DNA of 64,000 nucleotides, taken from NCBI GenBank assembly GCA_025738555.1, contig JAOVFP010000007.1, positions 2,914,001-2,978,000 on the forward strand. Direction: 5' to 3'. Shown piece after piece: positions 29,579 to 42,832 of this stretch. Source of the DNA: Cyathus striatus (Eukaryota > Basidiomycota > Agaricomycetes > Agaricales > Nidulariaceae). The notes below the pieces were generated by a model. It worked only from the letters and a program-made list of their open reading frames with translations, was not told the origin of the DNA and ran no database searches. Made by a program: the position numbers and the translations under genes. Every line of letters starts with the position of its first letter. Position 1 is the first letter of the stretch.

Positions 29579-31386
29579 ATATTGAAAGGTCGACATTGCC
29601 GTGATATGGGCGGAAGTGAGAAGAAATCATGTACATAAAAAGTCCCATGGACATAAATATGACTTGGGTGGTACGTACAGATATAAAAATCACATATTCC
29701 AATGGAGTCTCAACCATGTACATTAGATGCGAGTTAAGTATTCAACTCTACCATCTCGCTGCAATGATGTTTCAATGCAATAATAGACATGATGATGCAA
29801 ACGTTAAACAACTATTATTCAGTATCAGTACAATGCTCGATGCACGTTGTTGAGACTGGTTACCGTAGGTTACACAAGTACCAGTGCCAGATGATTAACA
29901 TTAAGGACTTTGGGTAGTACTGTGATAAATAATCTCATATTCCAATCGACCATGCAAGACGCGAGTTATTCAGCTCTTACAGGAGTCTGATTAGTGGTGA
30001 TATTGTTAACGAATCACGAACCTCTGAAAAATGTGGATTGCGACGGGAGATAAGCTCGAGAACGGAACGTCATGGAAGGTCGACCGGTCAAAGAACACCT
30101 AGCTACGACTGACAACGGTGGTAGGTCCCCTGTTATAACTCGATGAGGATCTGGGGGTCGAAAATTCCCAAAATGGCATTGAACGTGATTGGTTTGCAAA
30201 CCAGTTCTGGGCCTGACACATGGAAGCGCGGATATCTTCTCTCGCGCGCATTTATGTTTTCTACATGGATGGTCGTACGTTGGATTTGGCAATAAGATAT
30301 GTAGCAGACTTACAGGTATTGATACATAAGTAGGTATTAAATCTATTTTTTTCATTGTACTTAATGCGGCTGGAGATATTGAAGGCATAGTAGTACAAAT
30401 ATACTAAGGTCATGTTGCTTTTAAATAAAACACAAAACGAGATTAATAGTGATAGCATTATATGTTACGACTATACAGAGTGAGAAATTATTTATTTATT
30501 TATACACATCAGAAATACAACTGGCTGGGTATTTACTAGCTCGTTACGACGTACATATTGTAACTTTCCGGTGTCATACTAGTACTTATTGTATGTATTG
30601 TCAAGGTAGTAGTGAAAGTACAAATTAACCTATGCCGTGGTCACGGTACAATACAAATTTTATAACTGACCTTTTAAGTAACATGTCTTATGTAGTATAC
30701 TTAACATACAAGCAAGATCCAAGATTATTTTAAGTATATCGTACTGGGTTTCACTTTTACAGATAGGTACAATGGAAATAGAACTCATATAAAGCTACAG
30801 ATCGAAGAAAAACACATTTACTACCTCCTAACATGCGTTACAAGTGAAGAAAATAAATAAAAAGACCTGTACAAGCCTGTCCGTGAGCATCCTATGTAGT
30901 AAGCGCTTGTAAGCGCCTTCTTAGCTGTGCGGACTGGTTTGCTGATGGGCACGTGTTTCAGGGTCAACGCTAAGCGAGTTATAACAGGGGACTATGGACT
31001 CGACTGACAACCACTAAACATATTAGCGCCTTGCACTTTGTGCCTCACTGGGCAATCTACATCCCAGCTCAACTCAGGAGTCAGATCTTCAGATCTCAGA
31101 TCTCAAAGTTGGTGAATGTGTAGTACAAATAAACAAATGACACGCATAAATAAGTTGAAGTCATGTGTCAACGTGATCAGATAGCCTGTACGCGATGTGA
31201 ATTGCGTAAGAAATCAACTATGCTGCGCGTACTTACCATTAAAACGGAATATGAGTGTGCAGCTGAATCAGCCAAGTAGATGGTCGGAAATCCAACAGCG
31301 ACTTACGAATGATTCAGCAAAATGATTGTCAACGGGAGTGATAGACTTAAATACCCTCAAACCATAGCACTACCATCAAACAAACC
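29579..31386. other. intergenic, no gene seen
   Basis: AT-rich with stops in all frames. The distal end is the promoter region of the dehydrogenase. Confidence 0.4.
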
Positions 31387-31636
31387 ATGTCCACGCTCAA
31401 TTCCTCTCACCCGACCTTCACTGGTCAAACTGTTCTCCTAACTGGTGCGACCTCAGGTATAGGATATGCAGCCGCTCTTCACTTCCTTGAACAGGACGTA
31501 GGCACGCTTGTTATCACGGCGCGTACTCAATCCAAAGGCGAAGAAGCGAAGGCCCGTCTTGTACAAGAATCCGGAGTCAACACGAAGAAAGTCGTCGTGT
31601 ACGAACTCAACCTCGAATTGACGGAGTCCGTAGTTT

Positions 31637-32720
31637 TGATATGGAGACTTTTAATTTGATAAGAGAACAGTTCAGTCAGAGATTACAAATCCAGTCAGAA
31701 TAGCACGTACCTCGATGATCTTGGGCTTGAGAGCTGGGGTTAAGTCCCGCACTGCCAGCTAAAAATATGTAAATACATATCTATCAAGGGAATAAAGCAT
31801 CAATACAATATTATAAAGATCAGAGGAGGATACGAAGTATATAACTGACTAAGGACAAGTAATACTAGTACTGGAAGGATTCCTTTGTATAAATAATAAC
31901 TACATCTCTTGCAAGACAGCGAAAGGCGGGCACTGATGCGAGGTTAGAACTAGAGACGATAGCAAGGTGGTGATACTGCACCGACTAGCAAGCATCTATA
32001 GATAGAGAAATCAACTGGGACAATATTAGTTTATGATTAATGAAAGGGTGCGCGTGCACACGGAGATAACGCATATCATCAGCGCGAGAACTGAGCGCTC
32101 GGCACAGTTCACTGGGAATAGTCGTACGCGCCTCGCGCAGTATTGCGCGTGGAACGCATCAGCGGGGACCTGGTATCTACGCATGCTAGAGTCACGGCTT
32201 GTCGCGGGTTATTGAATAAGACAGGCACAGGTTGGATTTTGATATTGTATAATAAATGCATATGTAGTTTATCTAAAATAGATAAGATATGTACGTTACA
32301 GTTTGATTGTGTCACATAGTTATCATATATATAAGTCTCGATGTAGGAATAGAAAAAGCAAGTACCGCATGACAGCAGTATTTCCATTCCCCACAGACAG
32401 GGTAGCGCTACAGACAGACCAGACATCGTTTTGATTAGATAACCGAGATAATCGAGTACAGATAAGACAACGGTTGTGATTAGATAACGAGATAATCGAG
32501 TATGCGAAGTGTATGCAAGCATTTTGAGATAGAAACTGTCCACTGTCCGTTTACTTACACAGAATATATCATATAAATTTGAACCGTTTACACTCTCGAC
32601 CTTTAAAAAGACTATTGCGAGTAACTCAGATAGTATTGATAAGAATAGTAATCATAAACATATATTGTGTAGTAGTACTATTACTAACAAATTACCTGTA
32701 TACACGAAGTAGCATCATCA
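31637..32720 (+). repeat. 5' LTR
   Basis: 1084 bp, TGATATGGAG...GCATCATCA. It differs from the 3' LTR at about three positions (a C/T near 31705, an A/G near 31752 and a one-base indel near 31925). CpG dinucleotides are frequent, for example in 32040-32215, unlike in pol. Confidence 0.95.
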
Positions 32721-32722
32721 TC

Positions 32723-32740
32723 TGGAGCCCACCACGAGGG
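32723..32740 (+). other. primer-binding site
   Basis: TGGAGCCCACC starts two bases after the 5' LTR. It begins with TGG, complementary to a tRNA CCA end, and would pair with a tRNA ending GGTGGGCTCCA. Which tRNA this is was not determined. Confidence 0.6.
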
Positions 32741-32862
32741 GGTGAGGGTTCAAATTAGTTTTAGATATTCAAATGGACAGACAGATGGCGAGAAAACGAG
32801 AACGAACGAAGAGATAAAAATAGATTTTTGACATTTGATATCGATCAGACAGACTTGACAGT

Positions 32863-34833
32863 GTGGCAAGCTCAAATAAATTCAAAGCACAAATGACGCG
32901 CACATCACAGAAAGCAGGGACAGAACAACAGCTTACCCCACCTCGGAAACGAAGGGCAGATAGATTAAATCAGCCAACTTTAGAGGAAAATAATAACACG
33001 GGATCTAGTCAAGTGATATCAGTAACCGAGCCCGTAGATTTGAACGCGCGGAGTTTAGTTGAACAAAACAAGACGACCCTGAACGTACCAGGCGCTTTCT
33101 CCGGTCCATCAGACTCTGATTCCGAAGTCGAAGATCAATTATTGAGTGACTTGTATTACTTGAGAATACATAGTGATGAAAATCTGGCAGAAGAATTACC
33201 AACAAGTGAGCTAGAAACAGTAAGAGAAATTGAAATACCACAGCATAGTCCTAGCCCCTCAGTAGTAGCACCAAAGCCTGTAGAAATAATGACAAGCACA
33301 TTGCCATCACCTACCAGTAGGGATAGTCCAAAGTGGGATGGAGTGGCAAATAACCTAAAACAATGGTTGAGACAACTAAAGATTTTGTACATTCACCATG
33401 GAGAAACAAACAGTAAAAGGAAAATTCAGCATGCACTAGGGTGTATTATGGACTGTGATTTGGCAGATGAAGTAGAAGCTTTCACAGAATCTAAAGAGGA
33501 TGATTGGGAAAAATTTAGGAAGAGATTGCTAATGGAATATGATCCAGAGGGAGGAGAAAAGCATGGGTCTGTAGAAAATTTAGAGAAAATTGTGGCGACC
33601 TACCGGCCAATTCCTGTAGGTGAATACAGAGAATGGAAAAAATTCAAACGGGAGTTCAATGAAGAAGCAGATAGATGTAAAAGTTCCAAAAATGGGGCTT
33701 TAATATCTAACCGTTCTTTAGTGGGACTACTAAGTGAAGTGTTCCATAATTCACTAAGGGAAAAAGTTGATACACAACTTACTATGGTAGATATGATGAA
33801 TACCAATGCTGCAACAGAGAGACCTAGGGAAGATCCATATAAATTAGAGGAAGTGGTGAAAGCTGTAGACAAAATAATGAGTTTAAGTCCATTGGGAGGT
33901 TCTGCACTTATGCAAGCACCTGCTAGGGAAACTAAAAACATAAGTAAGCAAGAGGTGATGGATAGTTCAATTGCAGCAGAGACAAGGCTGGCAACAGCAC
34001 AAATGACAAAGGAATGGGACTCTGTGAAGAAAGAGATTAAAGAACTATTACAGAGTCTGCAGATGACTCAGAATGTGCAACAGACTCCTCAACAGTACTG
34101 ACCTACACCTCCAAATAATTGGCAACAGCCAACAACTTACCAGTTCCGAGGACCACCAGCACAAAGTGGAGGATATGGGGGGTATAATGGAAATAATATC
34201 CGAACAAACTGTTGGTACTGTGGGAATTGTCCTGAGCACATGATGAATTGCAGAGTGCGGGCTAAAGATATTCAGGATGGAGTGGTTCGTGAAGGTCCAA
34301 GTGGTCGATTAGTCATGGGAAGCAGTGGAATGTATATTCCACGAGTTGAAGGCCAGCCAATGAGAAGAGAAATTGAGCGCCTACTAAAAGAATCAGAAGT
34401 GAGTTCTACAGGAGTGGATAAGGGTAAAGCCCCTGCAGTAATGATGCAGAGGACACCAATTGAGAATGGGGTAGATGCAGGAGTAGTGCTTGATAAAATG
34501 TTGGAAGCACCTGTCACATTGTCACAGCATGAGTTATTAGCACTAGCACCAGTACTTAGAGCTGATCTACAAGGACGTTTAGTGACAAAGCGAACAATAA
34601 TGGGAAGAGAAAATCAGCAGATAAAAAAGGTACACTTTGAAAAACCAAGCAAAGCTGTACCAGTACCAAAGCAGGCTGAAGAGCACTTGAAGATGCAGGA
34701 CTTAGCACCAGCAAAGAAGGAGCGAAAAGAGTGGACAAACAAGGAAACTGGCCAGAAGAGAAAAGTTTGGCGGGTAAGTGATCCTGTTAGTTTATATCTT
34801 GAGAGTCTTCCAAAGCATAAGCATGAAGAGTAA
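32863..34833 (+). pseudogene. gag: retrotransposon gag, one in-frame TGA
   Basis: The frame runs 32863-34833 with a single internal TGA at 34099-34101. The upstream part is a charged capsid-like protein with WDGVANNLKQWLRQLKILYI and EYREWKKFKREFNEEADRCK, typical of gypsy Gag. Beyond the TGA a Gln/Pro/Gly/Asn-rich linker leads to a cysteine-histidine cluster (CWYCGNCPEHMMNC) that resembles a CCHC zinc knuckle with altered spacing. The first codon of the open frame is GTG, where an ATG would be expected (GTGGCAAGC), and the first ATG is at 32893, so the original start may be mutated. The frame closes with TAA at 34831-34833 but is in phase with the protease downstream. Confidence 0.8.
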
Positions 34834-35298
34834 GTTCTGGATTATGAGGCAAGAGAGTCAGAACCCTTAAGGTGTATTAGGGGATTAGTAAATGGAACCA
34901 AGGAACAGGAAGCACTTCTTGATAGTGGCTCACAGATAATTTCTATGAGTAAAAAGAAGGCAGTGGAATGTGGTGTTAGTTGGGATCCGAGTATTAAGAT
35001 AAAAATACAAAGTGCAAATGGAGGTTATGAAGCATCGCTAGGACTAGCACGCAATGTACCTTTTAAAATAAACTCAATTACTGTACTTTTACAAATACAC
35101 ATTCTAACTGACCCACCTTATGAATTGTTACTTGGAAGGCCATTTGATGCATTAACTGAAAGTCAGTACAATAATGAGTGTGATGGAGGTCTTTTTGTTA
35201 TTATAAAAGATCCACAGACAGATCAGAAAATTGTCTTATCCACATATGAGCAGGGACAGACACCTATAGGACAAGAAGACAGCCAAAATTTTCATTAA
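34834..35298 (+). pseudogene. retrotransposon aspartic protease region
   Basis: In the same phase as gag, separated only by a TAA. It contains ALLDSGSQIISM, a retropepsin-type D(S/T)G active site, and later ELLLGRPFD, typical of the second half of retropepsins. The enzyme would cleave Gag-Pol. Shortly before the TAA at 35296-35298 the family-like sequence moves to another frame (RRQPKFSLIDDLVEDQGE), so a small indel near 35250-35290 separates it from pol. Confidence 0.75.
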
Positions 35299-35299
35299 T

Positions 35300-38200
35300 C
35301 GATGATTTGGTCGAAGACCAAGGAGAGCTAGCATTAGTATACACATATGAGAAATCAGGGATGGTTATATTGAATGGATATTATACACCAGAAAACAAAA
35401 AGAAATTTAAAGGAGATGAATTGAAGTGTGCATTCCTAGTTGAACAAGCACGAGATGGTCTGATGGAAAATAAAAAAATGGAAAGTTTCTTTATGAGTTT
35501 GTTACCAGATGACTTAGCTACAAAGGCACAAACAGAGTCAGTATATACACAGGAGGAGTCTGATTTAAAGGACACCTGAGATTGTTTTACTGGTAAAAAG
35601 TATAAGCCAGTAGCACTAAAAGTGAGACCTGTGTTGATAGAGTTACCAAAGGAGTTTTACATAAAAAGAAAGATATTAGGTGATCCTTTGAAAGGAATGC
35701 CTGAGTTACCTACAAATCCACCAGAGTGGATACCAAGAAAGAGATATACCCAAGAACATATGGAAGCAATGGACAAAGCACATAAGGAGGATTTCTTGCA
35801 GCCTGAAGAATGGAAACTGATGCACCATATGATTGGAGAACAGGAGGAAGCTTTTGCATGGAATGACACACAAAGAGGAACATTTAAAGAGGAGTTCTTT
35901 CCTCCTGTAAAAATTCCCACTGTGCCACATGTTCCATGGGTAATAAAGAATATTCCTATTCCACCAGCACTGAATGAGGAAGTCTGTAACATAATCAGGT
36001 CAAAGATTGAGAGCGGAGTATATGAGCCTTCAAATGCTTCATATAGATCCAAATGGTTTTGTGTAATAAAGAAAGATGGTAAAAATCTGCGGTTAGTACA
36101 TAGTCTGGAACCATTGAACAAGATAACAATTGCTCACTCAGGTTTACCACCTGCTACTGAGGAGTTGGCCAATCATTTTGCAGGAAGGGCATGTGGAGGA
36201 ATTCTTGACCTATATGTAGGGTATGATGAAAGATCGCTAGCTGAAATGTCAAGAGACCTAACTACGTTTCAGACACCATTTGGGGCATTGCAATTAGTCA
36301 CTTTACCAATGGGCTGGACCAACTCTGTACCTATATTCCATGATGATGTTACATTTATATTGCAAGATGAAGTACCAGAGTATACAAAACCATACATTGA
36401 TGATTGTCCAATTCGTGGCCCAGCAACTAGATATGAGTTATCAGGAGGTGGATATGAGACTATCCCAGACAATAAGGGCATTAGACGATTTGTATGGGAA
36501 CATATGCAGAATGTAAACAGGATCTTACAGCGCATGAAATATAGTGGTGGAACATTTTCTGGCAAGAAGTCAATTATCTGTGCAGATGAGTTTGAGGTGG
36601 TAGGTTATAAATGTTCATATGAAGGACGGAGGCCAACAGCTAAGGCAAGTGATTCAGTACTTACCTGGGTAAAATGTGAGAATCATAGCCAAGTTAGATC
36701 CTTCCTTGGAACAGTTGTACAAGCTAGACATCACATACCTAAGTTTGTTGACTTAGCAGCACCATTGTATAATATGTTACGTAAAAACATGCCATTTAGA
36801 TGGGAATATGCAGAACAGAAGTCAATGGATGTCTTGAAAGAAGCAGTAAAGAATAACTTACCAATTCGAAACCCTGATTACAAGAGTAAACAGCCATTGG
36901 TATTAGCAGTAGACACATCCTACATAGCAGCTGGCTGGGTGATATACCAAAGAGATGAGATTGATCCATCAAAGATTCATTATGTAAAATTTGGATCTAA
37001 GTCATTAACAGAAAGACAATCTAGATATTCACAACCAAAGCGGGAGCTATTAGGACTGTGAATGGTACTTGAGGAGGAACAGTATTTGCTATTTGGTTGT
37101 AGAAATTTAGTAGTAGAAACAGATGCAAAGTATCTATCAGGAATGTTAGATAATGCAGGAAAAATGCCTAATGCAACAATTAATCGCTGGGTAGATTTTA
37201 TATGCACCAATTTCTTCTTCACATTAGTACATAAGGCTGGTAAAACTTTTGGACCAGATGGATTGTCTAGACGACCTCCTGCACCTACTGATCCAACAAA
37301 CTGGAAATTTAATGATGAGTCTGATGATGATGACAAACCTTACCCCATGGAAAAATCAAGCCCAACAGACCCAGATCCACTACCTCTAGAAGAGTTCTTA
37401 GCGGATATTGATACTAGGACAGGTTTTATGATGGCAGAGGTACCAAGTGATTTCACAGATGAGTTAGTAGAAGCCAAGGAGAGTTGGGAACGTGAGTGGG
37501 AGATCAAACAGAGAATAATGGCAGATCCAGCATGTCCTGAAGAAAAACAAGCTTTCCTCAGTCAATTTATAAATATTGCTATAGTACCTGAGAAAATGAC
37601 TTACTGGGCACCCTATCCAGAGGAACACCGAACAACATTGGCTAAAGACAGAGACAATCGAATTGAATTAGTTAAAAACTGGTTTAAAGACACAGCAGTA
37701 CAACCTAAGGAAATGAACAATAGTGAGTGGAAGAACTTTAAGAAATTTGCAAGGCATTATTTTCTAGATGATGGGAAATTATACTTGCATGACTTAGAAG
37801 GTGAACACAAATTATATATTGAAAAACCTTACAGGATGTATATGATGCAAGCATCACATGATGCCCTGGGACACAGAGGTACTTATGCAACCAGTCAATT
37901 AATATTAAATTGATTTTGGTGGCCTCAAGTTGAACAAGATGTTGAGTGGTATGTCCAAACTTGTGATGAATGTCAGAAGCGTCAAAGGGCACTTTTTGAG
38001 ACCCCTCCAGTATTAACTGAGACTCCTTCAATATTCCAAACACTACATGCAGATACTATGAACATGGCGGGAGAAGTGTCAAAAGGCTGTAAATATATTG
38101 TCCATGGACGATGTGCATTATCATCATGGCCAGAAGCGCGAGCATTAACAAAAGAAAATGCTGGTACTATAGGTCAATGGTTATTTGAGGATGTAATATG

Positions 38201-39179
38201 CCGCTGGGGATGTATACAGAAAATTGTAACTGATAATGGTACACCTTTTAAGAAAGCGCTTAAATGGTTGGAAGACAAGTACCATATAACTACAATTACA
38301 ATTTCACCATATAATTCACGGGCTAATGGAATCATTGAACGACCTCATTGGGACATAAGACAAATGCTAATGAAAGCTTCAGCACCTGACTTTAAGAAAT
38401 GGTATTACTTCCTGCACCATGTACTATGGGCAGATTGAATAACTGTGAGAAAATGAATGGGATGTTCACCTTATTTCATGGTGACAGGAGCACATCCAGT
38501 CATGCCTTTAGATCTAAAGGAAGCAACATGGTTAGTTAACCCACCATCAGGTATAATCCCAACTGCAGAGTTAATTGGTCTGCGTGCGAAAGCATTAGCA
38601 AAACATACATACCATGTTGAGGAAATGCAAGCAAGATTGACTGAAGATAAGATTAAGCGATTAGAAAATTTAGAAAAAACCATTGAGCATAAAGTCAAAG
38701 AATGGGTCTTTAACCAAGGTGATCTAGTTTTGATGAGAAGTCCACAGATTGGTAAATTATCAAATCAAAAGAATAAATACTGATATAATGGACCTTATGT
38801 AGTAATTGCACGAGCGGCAGGTGGAAGTTATGTTTTAGCAGAACTGAATGGGGCTACATTACATAAGAAAGTGGCCAGAGTCAGAGTAGTACCATACTAT
38901 GTGCGAGAACACATTGATTTACCTGACAATCTACAAGATATCATAGACTTATCAGAAGATGGGTTAAAAGAATTACTAAGTGAAGCTGAGCCTGAAGATA
39001 GTATGTGTAACGATATAGAGGATTTAATATTCTCTAAAGTACGACTCAATTCAACAAGGGACAATAGTATCAATGAGATAACAGCAATTGATGAACCAGA
39101 TGAACACAATTCAGATCAAGAGGAAGAAGAAACTGGAATTCAATTGCCACATAGGTACAATTTAAGAAAGCAACAGTAA
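35300..39179 (+). pseudogene. pol: retrotransposon pol: RT, RNase H, integrase
   Basis: One reading phase runs from about 35300 to TAA at 39177-39179, broken by TGA codons at 35577, 37059, 37911, 38436, 38454 and 38781. The reverse transcriptase includes YRSKWFCVIKKDGKNLRLV, FQTPFGALQLVTLPMGWTNS and the catalytic YIDD (about 36390). RNase H follows with LAVDTSYIAAGWVIYQ and VVETDAKYLSGML. Integrase shows a zinc-binding HxxxH...CxxC region (AL GHRGTYAT... CDECQKRQ), then HADTM, VTDNGTPFKKAL and ANGIIERPHWD as the D,D,E core, then YFMVTGAHP. The coding DNA is strikingly poor in CpG. Its product would copy and integrate the element; as written it is interrupted six times. Confidence 0.9.
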
Positions 39180-39376
39180 TTGAATAGCGAACAATGATGT
39201 AATAGAAGGCAATTTAAAACTAATACATTGCATCGCTATCTAAAGACAAACAATGGTAAATAATGAATGACAGGTAACATATGATGGGGAAAAAGGAATG
39301 ATGGCTATTGATATCAAAGATGAGCAGGGTAATGGAAAAGGAGAAAAGTGACTCACTGGTAGAGTAACGGGATAGT

Positions 39377-39837
39377 TTAACCTGCAATATGAGTTAGTCA
39401 TAAAGAAATGGAATAAAGAAAAAGAAACGCTTACACATCCAAGGGAACCAATCCTCTTTGAGCCATAGCCACTGGGTCCACAAGGAAGGAAGTGAGGGTC
39501 GGTGGAAGATGTGTGCCTTTTCAATGAGGAGCCACCCTATGCGCTCACCATTCAAGAGAATGGTGTATTGCTGATACTCAACACCTGCTTGACCCTTTGG
39601 TGAGTAGGTCATGGGGGAGCCTGTGTCTTTGAGAGACAGCACTCGCTCATTAGGAAGTGTCACAGTGGGAGTTGGCTCTTCCAGCAGATCCTCTGGACCA
39701 TCCACAATGAAAGTAGGATAGCGTTTTTCAGACTCTAACCGTGCAAGCCGGTCAGGTTCTGGGTTGACAAGGGAAAGTTGGAAAGCGGTGGAGATGAGTG
39801 ACTTGGTAATGACTGGACTAGATGAGGGTGAAGACAT
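39377..39837 (-). CDS. antisense gene D inside the retrotransposon
   Basis: On the strand opposite gag-pol, a frame starts at 39837 (MSSPSSSPVITKSLISTAFQ) and runs to a GTAAGC donor. A predicted intron (39382-39434, GTAAGC...GACTAAC...TTGCAG) joins 39837-39435 to a short exon ending in TAA at 39377-39379, giving 135 residues. Content is acidic with VDGPEDLLEEPTPTVTLP and a Trp-rich end (LWTQWLWLKEDWFPWMC). No known domain, signal peptide or membrane segment is visible. It is the last of four reverse-strand genes downstream of pol. Confidence 0.6.
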
Positions 39838-40022
39838 GATGAGAATAATGGAAAAAGATGCAGGATGACAAATAGGTGAAGTCTGAGAAGTTACGATAAA
39901 GAACTGGAAGTGAGAAAGTACAGCATGTGATCACACTTTAAGGCAAGTAAAAAAGGGCAAACAAGTGCACAAATAATGATAAATAGTTATTTGACTATAT
40001 ATGGTAAAGATAATATGATGAG

Positions 40023-40568
40023 CTAAAAGTATGGTACGGAATCATTCAGTTGGGAATCGTCATTTGGGTCAAATAACCAAGGCGATAGTGCTTCACTTTC
40101 GCTAACTGTTAAAAAAAAAAAAAAAAAAAATTTAATTAGATTAGCATAAGAAAATGAGGATATATGAAAGAAAAGAGGGGACTTACAGTAGGAATTGCGG
40201 AAAAACGACTGCCAGGCACTGGGTTGGCGCCATGGGAATTGCTTGCGATAGCGGGAATTACCCTGTAAAACCCATAACGAACCAACAAAAGACCGGTTCC
40301 AGTAAATGCAAAACTCGGTCCACACTGCATTGTTCTTTGACAGTAGCAAACTGCCACTAGGGTAGAAGAACAATTCGCCCCCCTTGCAGATGGATGTTTG
40401 ACCGGAGTAATGAAAAAGAAATGAGGGATCTTCGGTTCGGAATGAGAGACAAGGAAGAACATGTGGTAATGCAATCTCATTGGGGAGGAATACACAGACT
40501 GGAGTCTTCAAGTAATATGATAAGATGTCGGTGAGAGAGCGAGGGTAACAAACGACAGAGGAGAACAT
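40023..40568 (-). CDS. antisense gene C inside the retrotransposon
   Basis: Predicted exons 40568-40187 and 40105-40023 give 154 residues. The 81 nt intron has GTAAGT, CTAAT branch-like words and an uninterrupted T19-T20 tract before AACAG. The N-terminal part is rich in aromatic residues (VCYPRSLTDILSYYLKTPVC, FHYSGQTSICKGGELFFYPS). The C-terminal exon is acidic (SESEALSPWLFDPNDDSQ). No family is recognised. The splice junction closes the frame exactly at a TAG. Confidence 0.6.
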   Translation of the reverse strand: MFSSVVCYPRSLTDILSYYLKTPVCVFLPNEIALPHVLPCLSFRTEDPSFLFHYSGQTSICKGGELFFYPSGSLLLSKNNAVWTEFCIYWNRSFVGSLWVLQGNSRYRKQFPWRQPSAWQSFFRNSYCKSPLFFHISSFSYANLIKFFFFFFLTVSESEALSPWLFDPNDDSQLNDSVPYF

Positions 40569-41103
40569 GGTGGGACAAACGAAAAGGAAAGGCAGGATGA
40601 AGTGCAAGAACTCAGAGCAGTGTTTAAATAACGGGGAACTTAGTCTGACATCGGCAGCCATCAAGAACCCTGAGTTGGTTCGGATCATATCTAATGTATT
40701 AGGCAGACCCTTATTATTTGGTCTAAAGAAATTTAGACTATGCTATTACTAAAAATGGGTGCTAATCACATTATGTAATACCCAAGGGAATGAATATCCA
40801 TATCAAATATAGTTGGAAGACCCTTATCAACAGATTAACGGGCATTTAGACTATGTTGTCAAGGGGCGAGCATTGATAAACTGGCTACTGATGATTAATA
40901 ATAAAATAATGGTAATTGCATTGGATATAGAAGGCAATGATAAGTTACAAGTGCAGTAGGATATAACTAATCTACTGAGTAAGTGTAACCAAGAACCTCT
41001 ACATCATCAATGTATCGGTTACCCAGGACAGGGACTCTATAGAAAAGGTCATGAGTATGAGAATAAAAAAATAAAAATAAAAAATATGCATAGAAAAACA
41101 TAC

Positions 41104-42373
41104 CTACATAGCACTAGAAGACAAGGAAAGGCGCTCCAAGTCAGCATAGGCACTCTTAGCAGCAAGGACTTGTTGCTCTACATTCGAAACGGCCTCCAAC
41201 AAATGGGCAGACCGTTGAATAATGACAGCATCACAATAGCTGATTGTTTGAGCTGGCTGCTCAGGGTAGCGGCGTCCCTCAATGGTAGCCAAGACATTCA
41301 AGGCCCATTTCCGAAGGTCTGGAAAGTCTATACAAAGTATTAAAATAAGTAAAGGACATAAAAATAAAATAAAAAGGATGAAATATGAATACACACGAGG
41401 AAAAAGTAGCTCCAAACGAGCTTTCTTGCGGCCAGACAACTGCACGAACATTACATAAGCTGGGCTGGTTTTGTCCAATTTAGGTAGTGCCTTGTAGGGC
41501 AGACATACCGTCTCGGGACGAGCTACAGCAGTTTTGCCCTATAATAAAAAGAAGAGAATGAGAAACAGACTTAGAAAAATGTTATAAAATAAGCGCACTT
41601 TGTCAATAGTATGTGAGCCATCATTAGAATCGTCAATAAGCATTGACATATCGAGGTGGGGCTATAATATCATAATAAAAACTTGGTACAAGAAAAGAGG
41701 ATGTAATCAAGGTACTTACCTCGGCACCCTCCCCATCAATAATAGTGGTAATTGATGCGCTGCCTTTGCTAGCTAAAAACTCTTCATCTGATTCGCTAAG
41801 GATGACATTGGCAGACTTGTGAGAACGAGTGGTAGGCTGGGTAAATAAAAATAAAATGAAAAGGGGAGTGAGCAAACGAAACAAAAATAAAAATAAAAAA
41901 GAGAAAGAATTACGACATACACGGGAGCGTTTAGCAGACATGACAACTTCAACAATTGGAGCTTTGCTGTTACAAACACGCTGAACATTGGTACACATCA
42001 GGCAAACACTGTTGTAATAGGGAACGGGCAGCACAAATTGTTTGTTGGATTTTTGCTCAAATATATGATAAAGTTTACAAAAGGAAAACATTAATTCAGT
42101 AAAATCGGTTTCACTGAAGACCTCAGGGTGTGTATCATGGAAGGCCAGGATACGAGCCTATGAACAAATGTAATCAGTTATGAGACAGGTATAAAATAAA
42201 AATAAAAACAGATAATAACGACATACGAGCTCGATGTGCAGAGGATCAAGAGTCAGGGCTTTATAATCAAGCCCATCGTTCAAAATCCGAATAAAGGACC
42301 CAATTTGGTCATGAAGACTGTGGCAGGAGCCTAAGAATACGAGATGACTAGAATAAGTTTCAGTGGAAGACAT
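41104..42373 (-). CDS. antisense gene B inside the retrotransposon, 6 exons
   Basis: Predicted exons 42373-42227, 42157-41921, 41836-41720, 41661-41599, 41538-41397 and 41327-41104 give 309 residues. All five introns (58-78 nt) have GT...AG ends and T-rich bodies, several with TTTTTATTTTTATTTT. The frame stays open throughout, which is strong evidence for a real spliced gene. The start MSSTETYSSHLVFLGSCHSL is followed by a cysteine group (VCLMCTNVQRVC, ~100-111), an acidic patch (SESDEEF), a basic patch (SGRKKARLEL) and a helical C-terminus likely to form a coiled coil (HLLEAVSNVEQQVLAAKSAY). No known domain is recognised. Confidence 0.7.
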
Positions 42374-42832
42374 AGCTCATGAACAAATATTCTGAGACAT
42401 ACCTCTACTATTATCTCCAGTTAAATACTTTTTCAGACTCTGAGTTACATCTGCTATCAGTACAAGATAGGACTACAGTTGAGATGTAGAATTGATAGTA
42501 TACAATGCAGAGTACCATAAGGATAAATTCATTTTATGGAGGCACAGGCACGGACAGCAAGTACGGCCACATGCATTATCAGAAAAGCCGAATTTTATTG
42601 AACTATATCCCCTTCCAACCATTCAATACAATCCCCCTTCAACCGAGGGCGGTTGATATCTATTTGTTGGGGGGAGGGAAATAGCCTAGGGCTACGAAGA
42701 ATTTTATTCTTTTAGAACAAGTTTTAAGGGAAGCCAAAGAAATGCTTATTGCACGTCTTATTTGAACAAATGTATCATAGGAATAAGCAGCGAAAAATAT
42801 GTAACAAAATATGTAATAAACTAGATAACTGT

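Noticed and set aside
32109..32543. Reverse-strand 144-codon frame in the 5' LTR, repeated at 44628-45062 in the 3' LTR
   Set aside because: It lies within LTR regulatory DNA and looks non-protein-like. Its duplication simply reflects the two LTRs.
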